From Candidatus Helarchaeota archaeon (GTDB lineage Archaea; Asgardarchaeota; Lokiarchaeia; Helarchaeales; RDOG01), in the NCBI GenBank assembly GCA_029838215.1, contig JALGVI010000051.1, positions 1 through 50,175 on the forward strand: a stretch of 50,175 nt of DNA, written 5' to 3'. The translations under genes were made by a program, and so were the position numbers. The notes under the pieces are model-generated. The model was given only the letters and a program-made list of their open reading frames with translations, was not told the origin of the DNA and ran no database searches. This document shows positions 1 to 8,576 of the stretch, one piece after another (the first letter of the stretch is position 1; each line of letters begins with the position of its first letter).

Positions 1-42
1 ATTTTAGACATTTCCATTTTTTATGTAAAATTTTTGGATCAA

Positions 43-53
43 CATTTATAAAG
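43..53 (+). promoter_or_regulatory. Candidate TATA box for the winged-helix/Fae-Hps unit
   Basis: A catTTATAAAg stretch lies about 50 bases upstream of the first start codon, in an AT-rich leader. This fits an archaeal TATA box with a short 5' UTR. No clear BRE or operator is visible. Confidence 0.4.
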
Positions 54-103
54 CTAAACACCTTAATATAATTCAGAAGATTCATCAAAAATAAGGTCCT
101 GAC

Positions 104-529
104 ATGAGACAGATTAAATTACCTGGAACGCTTTCCCTTGAGGAAGAAGATTTTCAAACCCTGTCAAGAAAAGGATTTATCATTGAAAGCATCATCGTGG
201 ATGCATTATTCAATGAGAACGTGGAAAATGCACTGGATCTTGATGGACTCCTTCAAGAATACTTTAAGTTGGATCTTACGGTTCGGAAACTCATGAAATA
301 TACCAAAACCGAACTCTTGGAATATAAGATCCTCAAAATATTGGAGTCAAATGGGGGTGTAATTCGTCTCAAGGACCTCACGAATGCATTGGATTATGTC
401 CGTGCGAGCATCCATCAAGCACTGAAAACTCTTCGAGAAAAGAAATTTCTTTTAAAGGTAGATAAGGGTTCGTATGTTTTAACAGATGAAGGACGGACAT
501 ATTTAGAACAGAAAATTAATGAATCGTGA
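104..529 (+). CDS. Winged helix-turn-helix protein, possible regulator
   Basis: This is a 141-residue soluble protein. The C-terminal half (about residues 65-138) reads as a winged-helix domain: a helix with the motif EYKILKILESNGG, a turn and recognition helix (LTNALDYVRASIHQALKTLREKKFL, split here only for description), then a beta-hairpin wing ending in VDKGSYVLTDEGRTYL. The N-terminal 60 residues are acidic and helical, with no family I recognise. It sits 42 bases upstream of Fae-Hps on the same strand, so co-transcription and autoregulation are plausible. The DNA-binding call rests on pattern only; the target is unknown. It could also be a wHTH subunit of a protein complex rather than a transcription factor. 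Confidence 0.75.
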   Translation: MRQIKLPGTLSLEEEDFQTLSRKGFIIESIIVDALFNENVENALDLDGLLQEYFKLDLTVRKLMKYTKTELLEYKILKILESNGGVIRLKDLTNALDYVRASIHQALKTLREKKFLLKVDKGSYVLTDEGRTYLEQKINES

Positions 530-571
530 AATATTTTTGATGAAAAACTAAGTAAACCGAAGGAAAGAAAA

Positions 572-1819
572 ATGGTAGGACCAGTATTTGAAATTGGTGA
601 AGCATTACTCGGATCGGGTGATGAAGTTGCCCACATCGATCTAATGATCGGTAGCCGAGACGGACCTGTAGGAATTGCCTTTGCGAATGCCCTATCCCAA
701 TTATCTGCAGGACACACTCCTCTATTAGCCGTCATCAGACCCAACCTCCCGCCCAAACCTTATACGCTCATCATTCCGAAGGTAACCGCCGTGAAAACCG
801 GGGAAGGCGTGTCAAAGATATTCGGCGTTGGACAAGCCGCCGTGGCAAAAGCTATTGCAGATGCGGTTGAAGAAGGCGTGATTCCTCAAGATAAGTGCGA
901 TGAATGGGTCATTATTTGCAGCGTATTCATTTCACCTGCTGCAAAAAATGATCGAAAGCTCTATCATTATAATTATGGTGCAACCAAACTAGCGTTAAAA
1001 CGTGCCATGGATAAATATCCCCCAATCGAGAAAATTCTATACGACAAAGACAGGGCCAAGCATCCCATCATGGGTTTCAAGGTACCACGTCTTTGGCGCC
1101 CCCCGTACTTGCAGATTGCACTCGATAATCCCAACATTAACGCTGCAAAACGCGTGATAAAGAATATGGCACAATCCGACCGTATCATTCTTGAAGCGGG
1201 CACGCCATTAGTCAAGCGATACGGTGTTAGCGTAATCGGTCAGCTTCGGGAAATTGCCAGAGATCAATTCATCATTGCTGATCTTAAAACTTTAGATGTT
1301 GGCAAGGTTGAAGTCGACATGGCATATGAAGAAACCGCAGATGCCGTCGTTGCATCGGGTCTGGCAGCCAAAAAATCTCTGGACAACTTCATCTATGAAA
1401 GCCATCGAGTCGGAATTTATAGCATGGTTGACATGATGGAAGTTTCTGATCCCCTGAAAAAATTGGAAGAACTCAAGGAATTGCCCGATGTTGTCATCCT
1501 ACACAAGGGTATAGACACCGAAGCATCAGATTCGCAATTTGCAGAAGGCTCGGGTGAACTGAGCCTTAATACACGAGCCGGGCTTACAAAAGCATTGAAG
1601 GAAAAATATCCAAAATTGCTCGTGTCTGTTGCAGGTGGTATCCGACCTGAAACTGCCGTGGAAGCACTTAAAAACGGGGCTGATATTCTCATCGTGGGAC
1701 GATACATAACGCAATCAAAAGACGTGGAACGATCTACCCGTGAATTCGTTCAACTACTTGCACGAACCGTTCCTGAAGCTCCTGGCGATATTGATCTATT
1801 TCGCGTCCACGAAGAATGA
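572..1819 (+). CDS. fae-hps: Bifunctional formaldehyde-activating enzyme / 3-hexulose-6-phosphate synthase
   Basis: This 415-residue fusion has an N-terminal Fae domain (about 1-165) and a C-terminal Hps domain (about 178-400). The Fae part contains GEALLGSGDEVAHIDLMIG with the conserved His at residue 21. The Hps part has the OMP-decarboxylase-superfamily signature D237-x-K239-x-x-D242 (ADLKTLD) and the C-terminal phosphate-binding pattern VAGGIRPETAVEALKNGADILIVGR. In archaea this fusion cleaves hexulose-6-phosphate to ribulose-5-phosphate and formaldehyde, which Fae attaches to a tetrahydropterin. It thereby supplies pentose phosphates where the oxidative pentose pathway is absent. The length matches the known fusion. 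It is preceded by a winged-helix gene and followed by a T-rich stretch. Confidence 0.95.
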   Translation: MVGPVFEIGEALLGSGDEVAHIDLMIGSRDGPVGIAFANALSQLSAGHTPLLAVIRPNLPPKPYTLIIPKVTAVKTGEGVSKIFGVGQAAVAKAIADAVEEGVIPQDKCDEWVIICSVFISPAAKNDRKLYHYNYGATKLALKRAMDKYPPIEKILYDKDRAKHPIMGFKVPRLWRPPYLQIALDNPNINAAKRVIKNMAQSDRIILEAGTPLVKRYGVSVIGQLREIARDQFIIADLKTLDVGKVEVDMAYEETADAVVASGLAAKKSLDNFIYESHRVGIYSMVDMMEVSDPLKKLEELKELPDVVILHKGIDTEASDSQFAEGSGELSLNTRAGLTKALKEKYPKLLVSVAGGIRPETAVEALKNGADILIVGRYITQSKDVERSTREFVQLLARTVPEAPGDIDLFRVHEE

Positions 1820-1823
1820 TTCT

Positions 1824-1841
1824 TCCCCTTTTCTTTTTTTT
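1824..1841 (+). terminator. T-rich termination tract after fae-hps
   Basis: Immediately after the fae-hps stop there is a pyrimidine run of mostly T (ccccttttcttttttttc). Archaeal RNA polymerase terminates at such T tracts without needing a hairpin. It lies just before the TATA-like element of the next gene. Confidence 0.45.
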
Positions 1842-1842
1842 C

Positions 1843-1850
1843 GATATTTA
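1843..1850 (+). promoter_or_regulatory. Candidate TATA box for the dCTP deaminase gene
   Basis: GATATTTA lies 25-32 bases before the ATG at 1875. That spacing would put transcription initiation almost at the start codon, so the mRNA is probably leaderless or nearly so. No Shine-Dalgarno sequence is present upstream of the ATG, which fits. Confidence 0.4.
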
Positions 1851-1874
1851 ACTAAAATAAATGTGTGAAAAAGA

Positions 1875-2423
1875 ATGATTCTTCCAGATCACGAAATATT
1901 GGACCTCATCCAGAAAAAAGAAATCATCATCGACCCTTTTGATAAAAATTCAGTTGGACCATGTTCTGTTGATCTACATCTGGATAGCGTTTTTAGCATG
2001 TTCCGAATGGGTATCGTTGTTGACTCAAAAAAGAAAGAATCCTCCTTAGAAAAGAACATTGAAACGCTTAATACTGAAGGAGCTCCATTCATCATTGCAC
2101 CGAATCAATTTGTTTTAGCCAAAACCATTGAAGCGATAGCAATTCCAAAACACTTGGTCGCTACACTAGAAGGATTGTCATCTGTCGCTCGAGTGGGAAT
2201 CATGGTGCATGCTGCAGGACTTGTAAATCCTGGAACTGGTATTAAAAAGCCCAGCACGCTTACATTGGAAATATCCTGTCACAATTCTTCTCCAGTCATT
2301 CTCCATCCAAAGCAGAAGATAGTTCAAATAATCTTTCATCAACTAAATAGCCCTGCACGAATCGGATATGACGAGCGCCCCGGATCAAAATACGTGGGAC
2401 AACAAGACCGAATTCTGATATGA
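1875..2423 (+). CDS. dcd: dCTP deaminase-like protein
   Basis: This 182-residue protein has the trimeric dUTPase/dCTP deaminase fold. Visible signatures are GPCSVDLHLD near residue 28, SSVAR (S102, S103, R106), VHAAGLVNPG, and TLTLEI with the presumed catalytic glutamate at residue 132. The SSxAR motif and TLE glutamate are the deaminase catalytic set. Two positions depart from the usual pattern. EGRSS is EGLSS, losing an Arg that normally contacts phosphate, and the Asp of the IDPG segment is Asn118. The product should act in dUMP/dTTP supply, but the changes leave substrate preference (dCTP, or both dCTP and dUTP) open. The 3' end faces the YjbQ gene, with 14 bases between them. Confidence 0.85.
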   Translation: MILPDHEILDLIQKKEIIIDPFDKNSVGPCSVDLHLDSVFSMFRMGIVVDSKKKESSLEKNIETLNTEGAPFIIAPNQFVLAKTIEAIAIPKHLVATLEGLSSVARVGIMVHAAGLVNPGTGIKKPSTLTLEISCHNSSPVILHPKQKIVQIIFHQLNSPARIGYDERPGSKYVGQQDRILI

Positions 2424-2437
2424 AGAATGGAACCGAC

Positions 2438-2857
2438 CTAATCTCCGGTAAGGGTCACTATAAGCTCTCGACTTCGCCCTCGCGTGTCTAACTCGAGAAA
2501 GGCGATTTGCTGCCAAGTCCCGTGCACCAATCTTCCGTTCCTAATTGGAAGCGTGATGTCAGGACCAATTAAGGAAGCTCGAACGTGCGAACGTCCGTTA
2601 TCATCGTGCCAAGTTTCATGATGAGCATAATATAGGTCTTTGGGTGATATTCGTTCTAATAAATCTGGAAAATCCTTTTTTAAACCCGGTTCATACTCTA
2701 TTGCTATTAAAGCACCCGTTGCCCCTGCAACGAACACGTGACATATTCCTGCGTTCAATTTCGATCTGCTCACGATTGATTCAAGCTCGTCGGTTATGTT
2801 TATCATGTCCAATTCTTTTTTGGAGTGAATTGAAATCGTATCGGTTATCGTGACCAT
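2438..2857 (-). CDS. YjbQ / UPF0047 family protein
   Basis: This 139-residue protein matches the YjbQ family over its full length. It has the signature HDDNGRSHVRASLIGPDITLP, followed by GRLVHGTWQQIAFLELD and the C-terminal RGRSRELIVTLTGD. His and acidic residues in the HDDNG block form the presumed active site. Family members are small beta-rich trimers; some bacterial members have thiamine-phosphate synthase side activity, but the physiological role is not settled. The start is an ATG. The gene is 15 bases downstream of the Get3-like ATPase on the same strand, so the two are probably co-transcribed. Confidence 0.9.
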   Translation of the reverse strand: MVTITDTISIHSKKELDMINITDELESIVSRSKLNAGICHVFVAGATGALIAIEYEPGLKKDFPDLLERISPKDLYYAHHETWHDDNGRSHVRASLIGPDITLPIRNGRLVHGTWQQIAFLELDTRGRSRELIVTLTGD

Positions 2858-2872
2858 TTTAATTCCCTCATG

Positions 2873-3874
2873 TTAATCAAATAACTTCTTCGCTAATTCC
2901 CGAAGGCTATCAACGCCACGGATCTCATCATTAAAAAGAGGTACTTCAATCAAGTTAAAATCATCATATATGTCTCTGATTTCTTCAAGATGTCGTTGTT
3001 GCATTGCTCGGCGAGATTTACAGAAATTACAATCCAATACCTCGGGAAAGAGCTGATTCACGATTATTGTATTAACGGGAATTTCATATTCGTAAAGAGC
3101 TTGCAGGAGTCTTTCTGTCTCATAGATCGCCATCGCTTCCGAAATCATGACAATTACGAAAGCCGTTTTTTCGGGTGAACTTAACTCTTTTCCCGCTTCT
3201 TCAATTGTTCTTTGTAACTCTTGCATCTGATCAATGGTGGCGATTTCATCGGCTTCACCACGTTTAAAGAGAGTCTTGAATTTTCCCCAAATCTTACTCA
3301 TTTGCAACCGAACCTTAATGATCTTGCCAAAAAAACTGTTCAGGAGATCTGGCAAGCCGAGTAATCGAAGTGTGTGACCAGTTGGAGCCGTATCAAAAAT
3401 GACCAAGTCATGTTCGGCTTTTTGAACGAACTCCAAGACCTTTGCAAAGGCCAAAGTCTCATCTGAACCAGGGGGTGTCATGTCTGTAATGTCTTCAAAA
3501 CCCTCCATCATTGGAGCCAGCTCGCTCGGAATTTGTTGCGAGCTTTCCTGCATCGCTTTTTGATATTCCGCATATTCTTTTGCAGGATTTATTTCAAGCC
3601 CAAACAAGTTCTCGAAACCCTTTATATGGACCACTTCACCACCGCTCAAGTCTTGATCAAAACTATCACTAAGCGAATGTGCAGGGTCCGTAGAGAGAAT
3701 GAGAATCTTCTTTTCAGGATGAGTTTCTGCAACCCATATCGCTGTAGCCGCACTGCAAGAAGTCTTTCCGACTCCTCCTTTACCACCGAACAGGAGAAAC
3801 CGCAAATTTTCCTGCTCTTCAAATAATCTCTTGAGAGACATGAACATCAACAACAACTTGACATCTGGAATCAT
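2873..3874 (-). CDS. Get3/ArsA-family ATPase
   Basis: This 333-residue SIMIBI-class ATPase has the deviant Walker A GGKGGVGKT at residues 30-38. It also has the switch I motif STDPAHSLSDSF, the switch II motif FDTAPTGHTLRLLGLP, and an adenine-recognition Asn in IIVNQLFPE. A CxxC pair (DCNFCKSRR) near residue 280 corresponds to the zinc-coordinating dimer cysteines of Get3/TRC40, which favours a tail-anchored-protein targeting role over arsenite export. A methionine-rich or hydrophobic stretch around residues 95-125 may be the client-binding region. No arsenite pump gene is nearby. The start is uncertain: Met12 (base 3841) would put the P-loop at the more usual distance. Confidence 0.88.
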   Translation of the reverse strand: MIPDVKLLLMFMSLKRLFEEQENLRFLLFGGKGGVGKTSCSAATAIWVAETHPEKKILILSTDPAHSLSDSFDQDLSGGEVVHIKGFENLFGLEINPAKEYAEYQKAMQESSQQIPSELAPMMEGFEDITDMTPPGSDETLAFAKVLEFVQKAEHDLVIFDTAPTGHTLRLLGLPDLLNSFFGKIIKVRLQMSKIWGKFKTLFKRGEADEIATIDQMQELQRTIEEAGKELSSPEKTAFVIVMISEAMAIYETERLLQALYEYEIPVNTIIVNQLFPEVLDCNFCKSRRAMQQRHLEEIRDIYDDFNLIEVPLFNDEIRGVDSLRELAKKLFD

Positions 3875-4476
3875 TCAATTTCTTACTTCCTGAAATACGG
3901 CAATTTTTCTTTTAAAATTTCGCCATTCTATCCAGCAAGAATTTCAAATGACGGATTTTTCGCAAATTTCCTCTTGACTCGAGGCTTTAGCAAGAAATTA
4001 ACAACTTGTTACAAATATAAATCAAAAAAATAAAAAATCGGACTAATTTTTTCAGCTTTTTTTACTTAAAAATTATAAATTTTTTATCTTTTTCAGCCAT
4101 AGATCCTAGTAAAGAAACAGAATGGGGTTGTAGACTTGATAAATAAGAATGAGAAAGTGCGAATATTAATGAACGTATTGGACTGGCAAGTACAATATGA
4201 ATTCCTGAAGAAAAATGGAATTCCACTCCGAAATTTCAACTTTGAAAATAAGTACCATGCAGAACAAAACGAAATTTTCAAAAAAACTCTTCAAAACGCC
4301 TGATAAACACGAATCGCATTTCTTGCCACTTGAATACAAATCTTCATTATTTCTTTATTTGGTTGATTTTCTTAACGGATAATTTATTTTAAGTTAGTTC
4401 TCATTAACGTGATTATTCAAGATGCTTATTTACAATAATCTTGTTTCGTGCATGAAACGATTATGGTGTTGGCACG
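3875..4476. other. 600-base AT-rich intergenic region
   Basis: This stretch separates the Get3-like gene from the first membrane protein. It is very AT-rich, and apart from the short coding-looking piece at 4136-4303 I find no gene. GTTTC-GTGCAT-GAAAC near 4442-4457 is a small inverted repeat close to the start of the next gene. Confidence 0.5.
4136..4303 (+). pseudogene. Short coding-like ORF or gene remnant
   Basis: An open frame with coding-like composition runs from a stop at 4100 to the TGA at 4301. It has possible starts at TTG 4136 or ATG 4169. The longer form gives about 55 residues, including VRILMNVLDWQVQYEFLKKN and PLRNFNFENKYHAEQNEIF. The amino-acid mix is protein-like (aromatic, charged and hydrophobic alternation) and quite unlike a random AT-rich translation. 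No ribosome-binding site is visible and I do not recognise the family. It may be a small protein or the 3' end of a decayed gene. Confidence 0.3.
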
Positions 4477-5700
4477 TTGGAAGAAGGGATTCAAAGCAAA
4501 TTTCGCAGGATACGTTCAATAGATCTCTTTAGGGGATTTGCCATGACCATGCTGCTATGGTCGCATACTATTTGGTCATTGTCGTATGAAATGGTTCATG
4601 CCGAGGTATATTTCATCATAATCCTGACGGATTGGTTTGCGGTACTGGCGGCTCCGATCTTTTTCGTGACCGTGGGTATCGTCGTGCCGATTTCCGTTGA
4701 AAAACGTCGAAAGAAGAAATATTCTGAAATTTCTCTTTTTTGGCATGAAGTGAAACGATTTCTATTTTTGGCAGGCATTGGCATTCTATATAACTTCACG
4801 CTAGCACCGTGGATTTTTAACCCTCTACTCAACCAACCCCTAGAAATATTTCTAAATATTTGGCAGTGCATCTTAGATTGGAGTCTTCTTCATTCCATTG
4901 GTCTTTTCGTGATCATTTGCTATCTACTGACGAAAATCTCTCCAAAATACAAGGTCATCACGTTAATTGGACTGTGTATCGGTTCCTTGTTTTTTAGTCA
5001 CGTTCTTCCTTTGATGAATTCGTTCATTTTTCACGTCCCTTTTAATAGCTATAACATGTTTGAAAATCTTTGGTTTCTTCGTGATTTCATCAATTATCGC
5101 ATTCTAATCTTGCAAGGAAATCCACTTCTCATCGTCGGTGCATCTATTGCATCCATTGTTTATCTGGGTCACGTTCCCATCTTTCCGTGGTTGATATTCT
5201 GCGTTATCGGAACATTTGTTGGAGACCTCATCCTTGAGTTACAAAAGACCAAAAATCAGGATGATTTTAAGAAAAAAATCTATCGAATGTCCATCATTTT
5301 AATATGCGCGGGATTCCAAATTGAACCGGTAACATGGTTTTGGAGCCCGTTTTTCATTGAACCTTTGTTTTATACGTTCACGATGACTGGTTGCGTGCTA
5401 CTGATTTTTTATGTTCTGGTGTGGTATGAAGACATTAAAAACCTGCATTCCTCAATTTTTGGCTGGATCCGAAACGTCGGACGGCTTCCATTGACTTTCA
5501 TCCTCATGCATACGAACATCATTCTCATGCTTTTCAAATTCTTAGACCTTTTTCTGGGAATTCCGATTTGGAACCAACTTACATTCCCGTATTTCCTCCT
5601 TCCAACCGCTGGAATTCTAATGATGTTTTTCTTACTCGCTTGGTATTGGCAAAAATACGATTTTAAATACAGCATCGAATGGTTTCAGACTCTTCTCTAA
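4477..5700 (+). CDS. Acyltransferase-like polytopic membrane protein (DUF1624/DUF418-type), copy 1
   Basis: This 407-residue protein has roughly ten hydrophobic helices. The N-terminus carries RIRSIDLFRGFAMTMLLWSH, the signature of the DUF1624 / heparan-alpha-glucosaminide N-acetyltransferase-like group, whose members move acyl groups across a membrane onto sugars or lipids. Other landmarks shared with the second copy are HSIGLF, the FHVPF segment before MFENLW, YLGHVPIFPWL and the C-terminal WYWQKYDFKYSIEWFQ. The only in-frame start upstream of the signature is TTG at 4477, since a stop precedes it at 4453. Its product is closely similar in order and motifs to the protein at 6291-7520. The substrate is unknown. 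Confidence 0.8.
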   Translation: MEEGIQSKFRRIRSIDLFRGFAMTMLLWSHTIWSLSYEMVHAEVYFIIILTDWFAVLAAPIFFVTVGIVVPISVEKRRKKKYSEISLFWHEVKRFLFLAGIGILYNFTLAPWIFNPLLNQPLEIFLNIWQCILDWSLLHSIGLFVIICYLLTKISPKYKVITLIGLCIGSLFFSHVLPLMNSFIFHVPFNSYNMFENLWFLRDFINYRILILQGNPLLIVGASIASIVYLGHVPIFPWLIFCVIGTFVGDLILELQKTKNQDDFKKKIYRMSIILICAGFQIEPVTWFWSPFFIEPLFYTFTMTGCVLLIFYVLVWYEDIKNLHSSIFGWIRNVGRLPLTFILMHTNIILMLFKFLDLFLGIPIWNQLTFPYFLLPTAGILMMFFLLAWYWQKYDFKYSIEWFQTLL

Positions 5701-5760
5701 TGCTCCAAAAATGAGATGAAAGGAAAATTCTTTATGTATCCGATAACATAAAAAAAGTAG

Positions 5761-6222
5761 TATCGGATATTTTGCGAAGTACACGCCCTATTCGAATACA
5801 TCCACCCTTTCGTGGAAGGAAATGGACGGACAGGCAGGATCTTATTGAATTTAATGCTGATGCAACGGGGATTCCTTCCCGTGACAATTCAGAATGATGA
5901 GCGAAACGCTTACATGAGAGCATTAAATAGTGCCGATCACGGAAATTTAGATCCATTAGAAACGCTTCTCTTGAAATGTGAAGAAAGAACCCTAGATTTC
6001 TATCTGGAAGCTCTTACACCAAATTATAAGCCACCTAAATATCAAAAATTGTCCGAACTTGCAAAGTACTTCTCATTTTTCCCTGATTATATCAGGTTAT
6101 TAATCAGACAAGGAAAGATACACGGGAAAAAAGTCGGAAAGACGTGGTTCACAACAAAAAAAGCCATCCAATCATATATAGATTCGGTCAAGAAAAAAGG
6201 AACCTCAAAGCAACAAGATTGA
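5761..6222 (+). pseudogene. Remnant of a Fic-domain protein with C-terminal HTH
   Basis: In one open frame starting right after a TAG at 5758, the sequence reads HALFEYIHPF then VEGNGRTGR, i.e. a perfect Fic active-site motif HPFxxGNGRxxR. It continues with the family's downstream pattern NDERNAYMRALNSADHGNLDPL. Residues after about 85 form a helix-turn-helix of the excisionase/HTH_17 type (KLSELAKYFSFFPDYIRLL, GKIHGKKVGKTWFT). No start codon exists between the stop and the motif; the first possible one is the GTG inside HPFV (5812). The N-terminal half of the Fic fold is therefore missing. I read this as a 5'-truncated gene. It lies between two paralogous membrane-protein genes, so a deletion or rearrangement there may have removed its start. 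Confidence 0.8.
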
Positions 6223-6290
6223 TCAAAATTTTATTAAAAAAAGATGTTTTTTAATTAACGTACCATTAATAACTTGGTTTGGTATCGAAC

Positions 6291-7520
6291 GTGGAAGCTG
6301 AAGAAGGAAAAATTCGAAGGATCCAATCCGCAGACCTTTTCAGAGGCATTGCGGTCGTTGTCATGATCTGGGCTCATACACTATGGTATTTTTCATATGA
6401 ATTCAGGATTTATTTTATTCCCACGTCAATTATTATTCTTATATTTACTGATACAATTGCAATTATTGGTTCGCCTTTTTTCTTTCTCGGTATTGGTATT
6501 GCGATTACTTTTTCCGTGGAAAAACGTCGTAGAAAAGGTCAAGACGAAAAGGGCATATTTTTTCATCAGTTCTCACGCGGATTATTTTTAATTGGCGTGG
6601 GTTACCTTTTCACTTATACCTTAAAACCATGGCTTTACCTTCTCTATTGGAATGATCCTATTTATCTATGGGCACGTTTATTCAATGGATTATTTTACTG
6701 GAGTATTTTTCATTCCATCGGGTTATTCATCATCTTCTGCTATGCCATTTCATACTTATCCCGCAGGAATAAGATTATCGTGCTTATTGGTCTTTTAGCT
6801 GGGACTTATTTCATCAGTCATGGATTACCATTTTTAGCAACACTCCTGTTTCACGTTCCGTATCAAAGCCTCAACATGTTTTTCAATTTTTGGTTGATCC
6901 AAAATCACGTGGACCTCTCGGCGTTATTTCTGCAGGGTAATTGGTTTCTTATCGTGGGTGGGTTTCTGGCTACGATCGCTTATTTGGGTCACATTCCCAT
7001 TTTTCCATGGCTTTCTTTCTGCGTTATTGGATTAATTCTGGGAGAAGTCATATTAAATGCACATAAGAGCGGTGATCTTAAAAAATTGAAGAAAAGTATC
7101 AACGGAATGGGCTTGATATTCATCGGTTTGGGTACCTGTGTCTTATTAATCACTTGGATTTGGAGTCCTTTTTTCTTAGATCCCGTGTTTTATACGTTGA
7201 TTTCCGTGGGATTCAATCTATTCATATTTTATTTTTGCGTGTGGGTTGAAGACATTCAAAAAACAAGTGCAAGATTCTTTAGATGGATAAAAAATACCGC
7301 ACCTCTTTCGTTAACTTTAGTATTGCTACACAATAACGTGGCACTAAATATTTTCATGTTCATTAATGATGTATTGAGGGTTCCGCTCCATCAACAGTTT
7401 CCCTTTCCATTATTTCTCATACCGACTGCCACGGTCACTTGTTTATTTATCCTTCTTGCTCAATTTTGGAAAAAATACGAGAATCGATATTCCTTAGAAT
7501 GGATTCAATCAAAGCTTTAA
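6291..7520 (+). CDS. Acyltransferase-like polytopic membrane protein (DUF1624/DUF418-type), copy 2
   Basis: This paralogue of the 4477-5700 product has the same motif order: RIQSADLFRGIAVVVMIWAH, HSIGLF, FHVPYQSLNMF, YLGHIPIFPWL and the tail QFWKKYENRYSLEWIQ. The best start is GTG 6291 (MEAEEGKIRRI), because it aligns with the TTG start of copy 1; a TTG at 6279 would add four residues. About ten membrane helices are predicted from the hydrophobic stretches. DUF1624-type proteins include acetyl-CoA:heparan-glucosaminide acetyltransferases, so transfer of an acyl group to a surface glycan or lipid is a reasonable guess. The 3' end converges with the methyltransferase gene, four bases apart. Confidence 0.8.
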   Translation: MEAEEGKIRRIQSADLFRGIAVVVMIWAHTLWYFSYEFRIYFIPTSIIILIFTDTIAIIGSPFFFLGIGIAITFSVEKRRRKGQDEKGIFFHQFSRGLFLIGVGYLFTYTLKPWLYLLYWNDPIYLWARLFNGLFYWSIFHSIGLFIIFCYAISYLSRRNKIIVLIGLLAGTYFISHGLPFLATLLFHVPYQSLNMFFNFWLIQNHVDLSALFLQGNWFLIVGGFLATIAYLGHIPIFPWLSFCVIGLILGEVILNAHKSGDLKKLKKSINGMGLIFIGLGTCVLLITWIWSPFFLDPVFYTLISVGFNLFIFYFCVWVEDIQKTSARFFRWIKNTAPLSLTLVLLHNNVALNIFMFINDVLRVPLHQQFPFPLFLIPTATVTCLFILLAQFWKKYENRYSLEWIQSKL

Positions 7521-7524
7521 ACCA

Positions 7525-8562
7525 TTAGTAACGGCCGTATTTCATACCAAATTCGACCATTGCCTTAATTTTTTCTAATGGAACATCATGGGGGAACGAA
7601 TGTTGGTTCATCAGCACGTATCGGGATTTGGTCAATCCTTCCGTTCCAGATAAAATGGACTCTTTTACCGCTTCCTCAATTCTTGCAAGTGTCCAATCAA
7701 CAAATTCGATATTATTCAGGTTACCAAATAATGTTATTTTCTCTTTAGATAATCTCTTGCATTCCGAAAGGTCGTCATCACTGCTTAGCGTGATTCCAAT
7801 GATGCCTGTTTGAGTGATATCTTCCACCACAGGTTGGAATGTTCCTCCTGCACCGCCCAATATAATGGGTGCTTTAATACTCGTTGCTAACTTCTTGTAA
7901 ACTGGGACAACCATGTCTTGAAAGACATCTGGCGGAAGAATTGTTGTTGAGACCATCCCATCAATCAACACGAGTAGGTCCACGCCCAATTCTATTTGAA
8001 TATTTGCCCATTCAATTGTAAATGGGATGATCTTATCGAGCACTTGCTTGAAGAGCTTGGGTTCTACTAATAATGTCTCCAACCAATGCATTGCATCGAA
8101 AAAGAATGTCGGGAGTGAGAACGGACCTGAAAGAGCTCCCACTATCGGAACTGTTCCCTTTAATGAACTTTTTGCAAAAAGTTGAATCGCTTTGCGGGGC
8201 TCATCGAATGCAGGGGAATCATTAATTGATGGTGTCTCATGAGATAATACATCCTTTGGCTCTTTAAAAGCGAATTTTTCAAGATTTGGAGAACCATCGG
8301 AAAAAAATAAAGCCGTTGCTCCCCACGGTTCTGCATCTTTAACTAAATAAAAAAAAGCCAGCACGAAATCGTGTCCCAATATGGCTCGAAGTTTCTGTTG
8401 TCCTTGAAAAATGTATTCGCCATTCTTGTAGAGCTCGGGCAATGAGATATTAAGAACATCTGCGGATTTGCTTGTCGTGAGTGGAAAGATGGGCACGCGA
8501 TCAGGCAGACCTCCCTTTACTGTTGTCAAAACGCGTTCGAGAGGACTCATCGAATCTGTCAT
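7525..8562 (-). CDS. URO-D-fold methyltransferase-like protein lacking the zinc motif
   Basis: This 345-residue protein has the uroporphyrinogen-decarboxylase barrel shared by MtaA/CmuA-type corrinoid methyltransferases. It starts MSPLERVLTTVKGGLPDRVPIFPL and has GALSGPFSLPT near residue 145, DLLVLIDG near 195 and LFGNLNNIEFV near 285. In zinc-dependent MtaA-like enzymes a His-x-Cys motif follows the strand at about residue 235, with a second Cys near the C-terminus. Here those places read LGGAGG (235-240) and NQHSFPHDVPLEKIKAM, so the canonical ligands are absent. It is the last gene of a four-gene operon, 14 bases after a corrinoid protein, which supports methyl transfer. Whether it binds another metal or acts without one is open. 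Confidence 0.8.
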   Translation of the reverse strand: MTDSMSPLERVLTTVKGGLPDRVPIFPLTTSKSADVLNISLPELYKNGEYIFQGQQKLRAILGHDFVLAFFYLVKDAEPWGATALFFSDGSPNLEKFAFKEPKDVLSHETPSINDSPAFDEPRKAIQLFAKSSLKGTVPIVGALSGPFSLPTFFFDAMHWLETLLVEPKLFKQVLDKIIPFTIEWANIQIELGVDLLVLIDGMVSTTILPPDVFQDMVVPVYKKLATSIKAPIILGGAGGTFQPVVEDITQTGIIGITLSSDDDLSECKRLSKEKITLFGNLNNIEFVDWTLARIEEAVKESILSGTEGLTKSRYVLMNQHSFPHDVPLEKIKAMVEFGMKYGRY

Positions 8563-8576
8563 GTTTGATAGATTTT

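Noticed and set aside
2873..3874. Arsenite-exporting ATPase reading of the Get3-like gene
   Set aside because: No ArsB/Acr3 or ArsR gene is nearby, there is a single ATPase half rather than a duplicated one, and the CxxC pair matches Get3.
4093..4281. 62-residue minus-strand ORF in the first intergenic region
   Set aside because: It is Phe/Ser/Lys-rich, typical of the antisense of coding-like AT-rich DNA, and the plus strand reads better.
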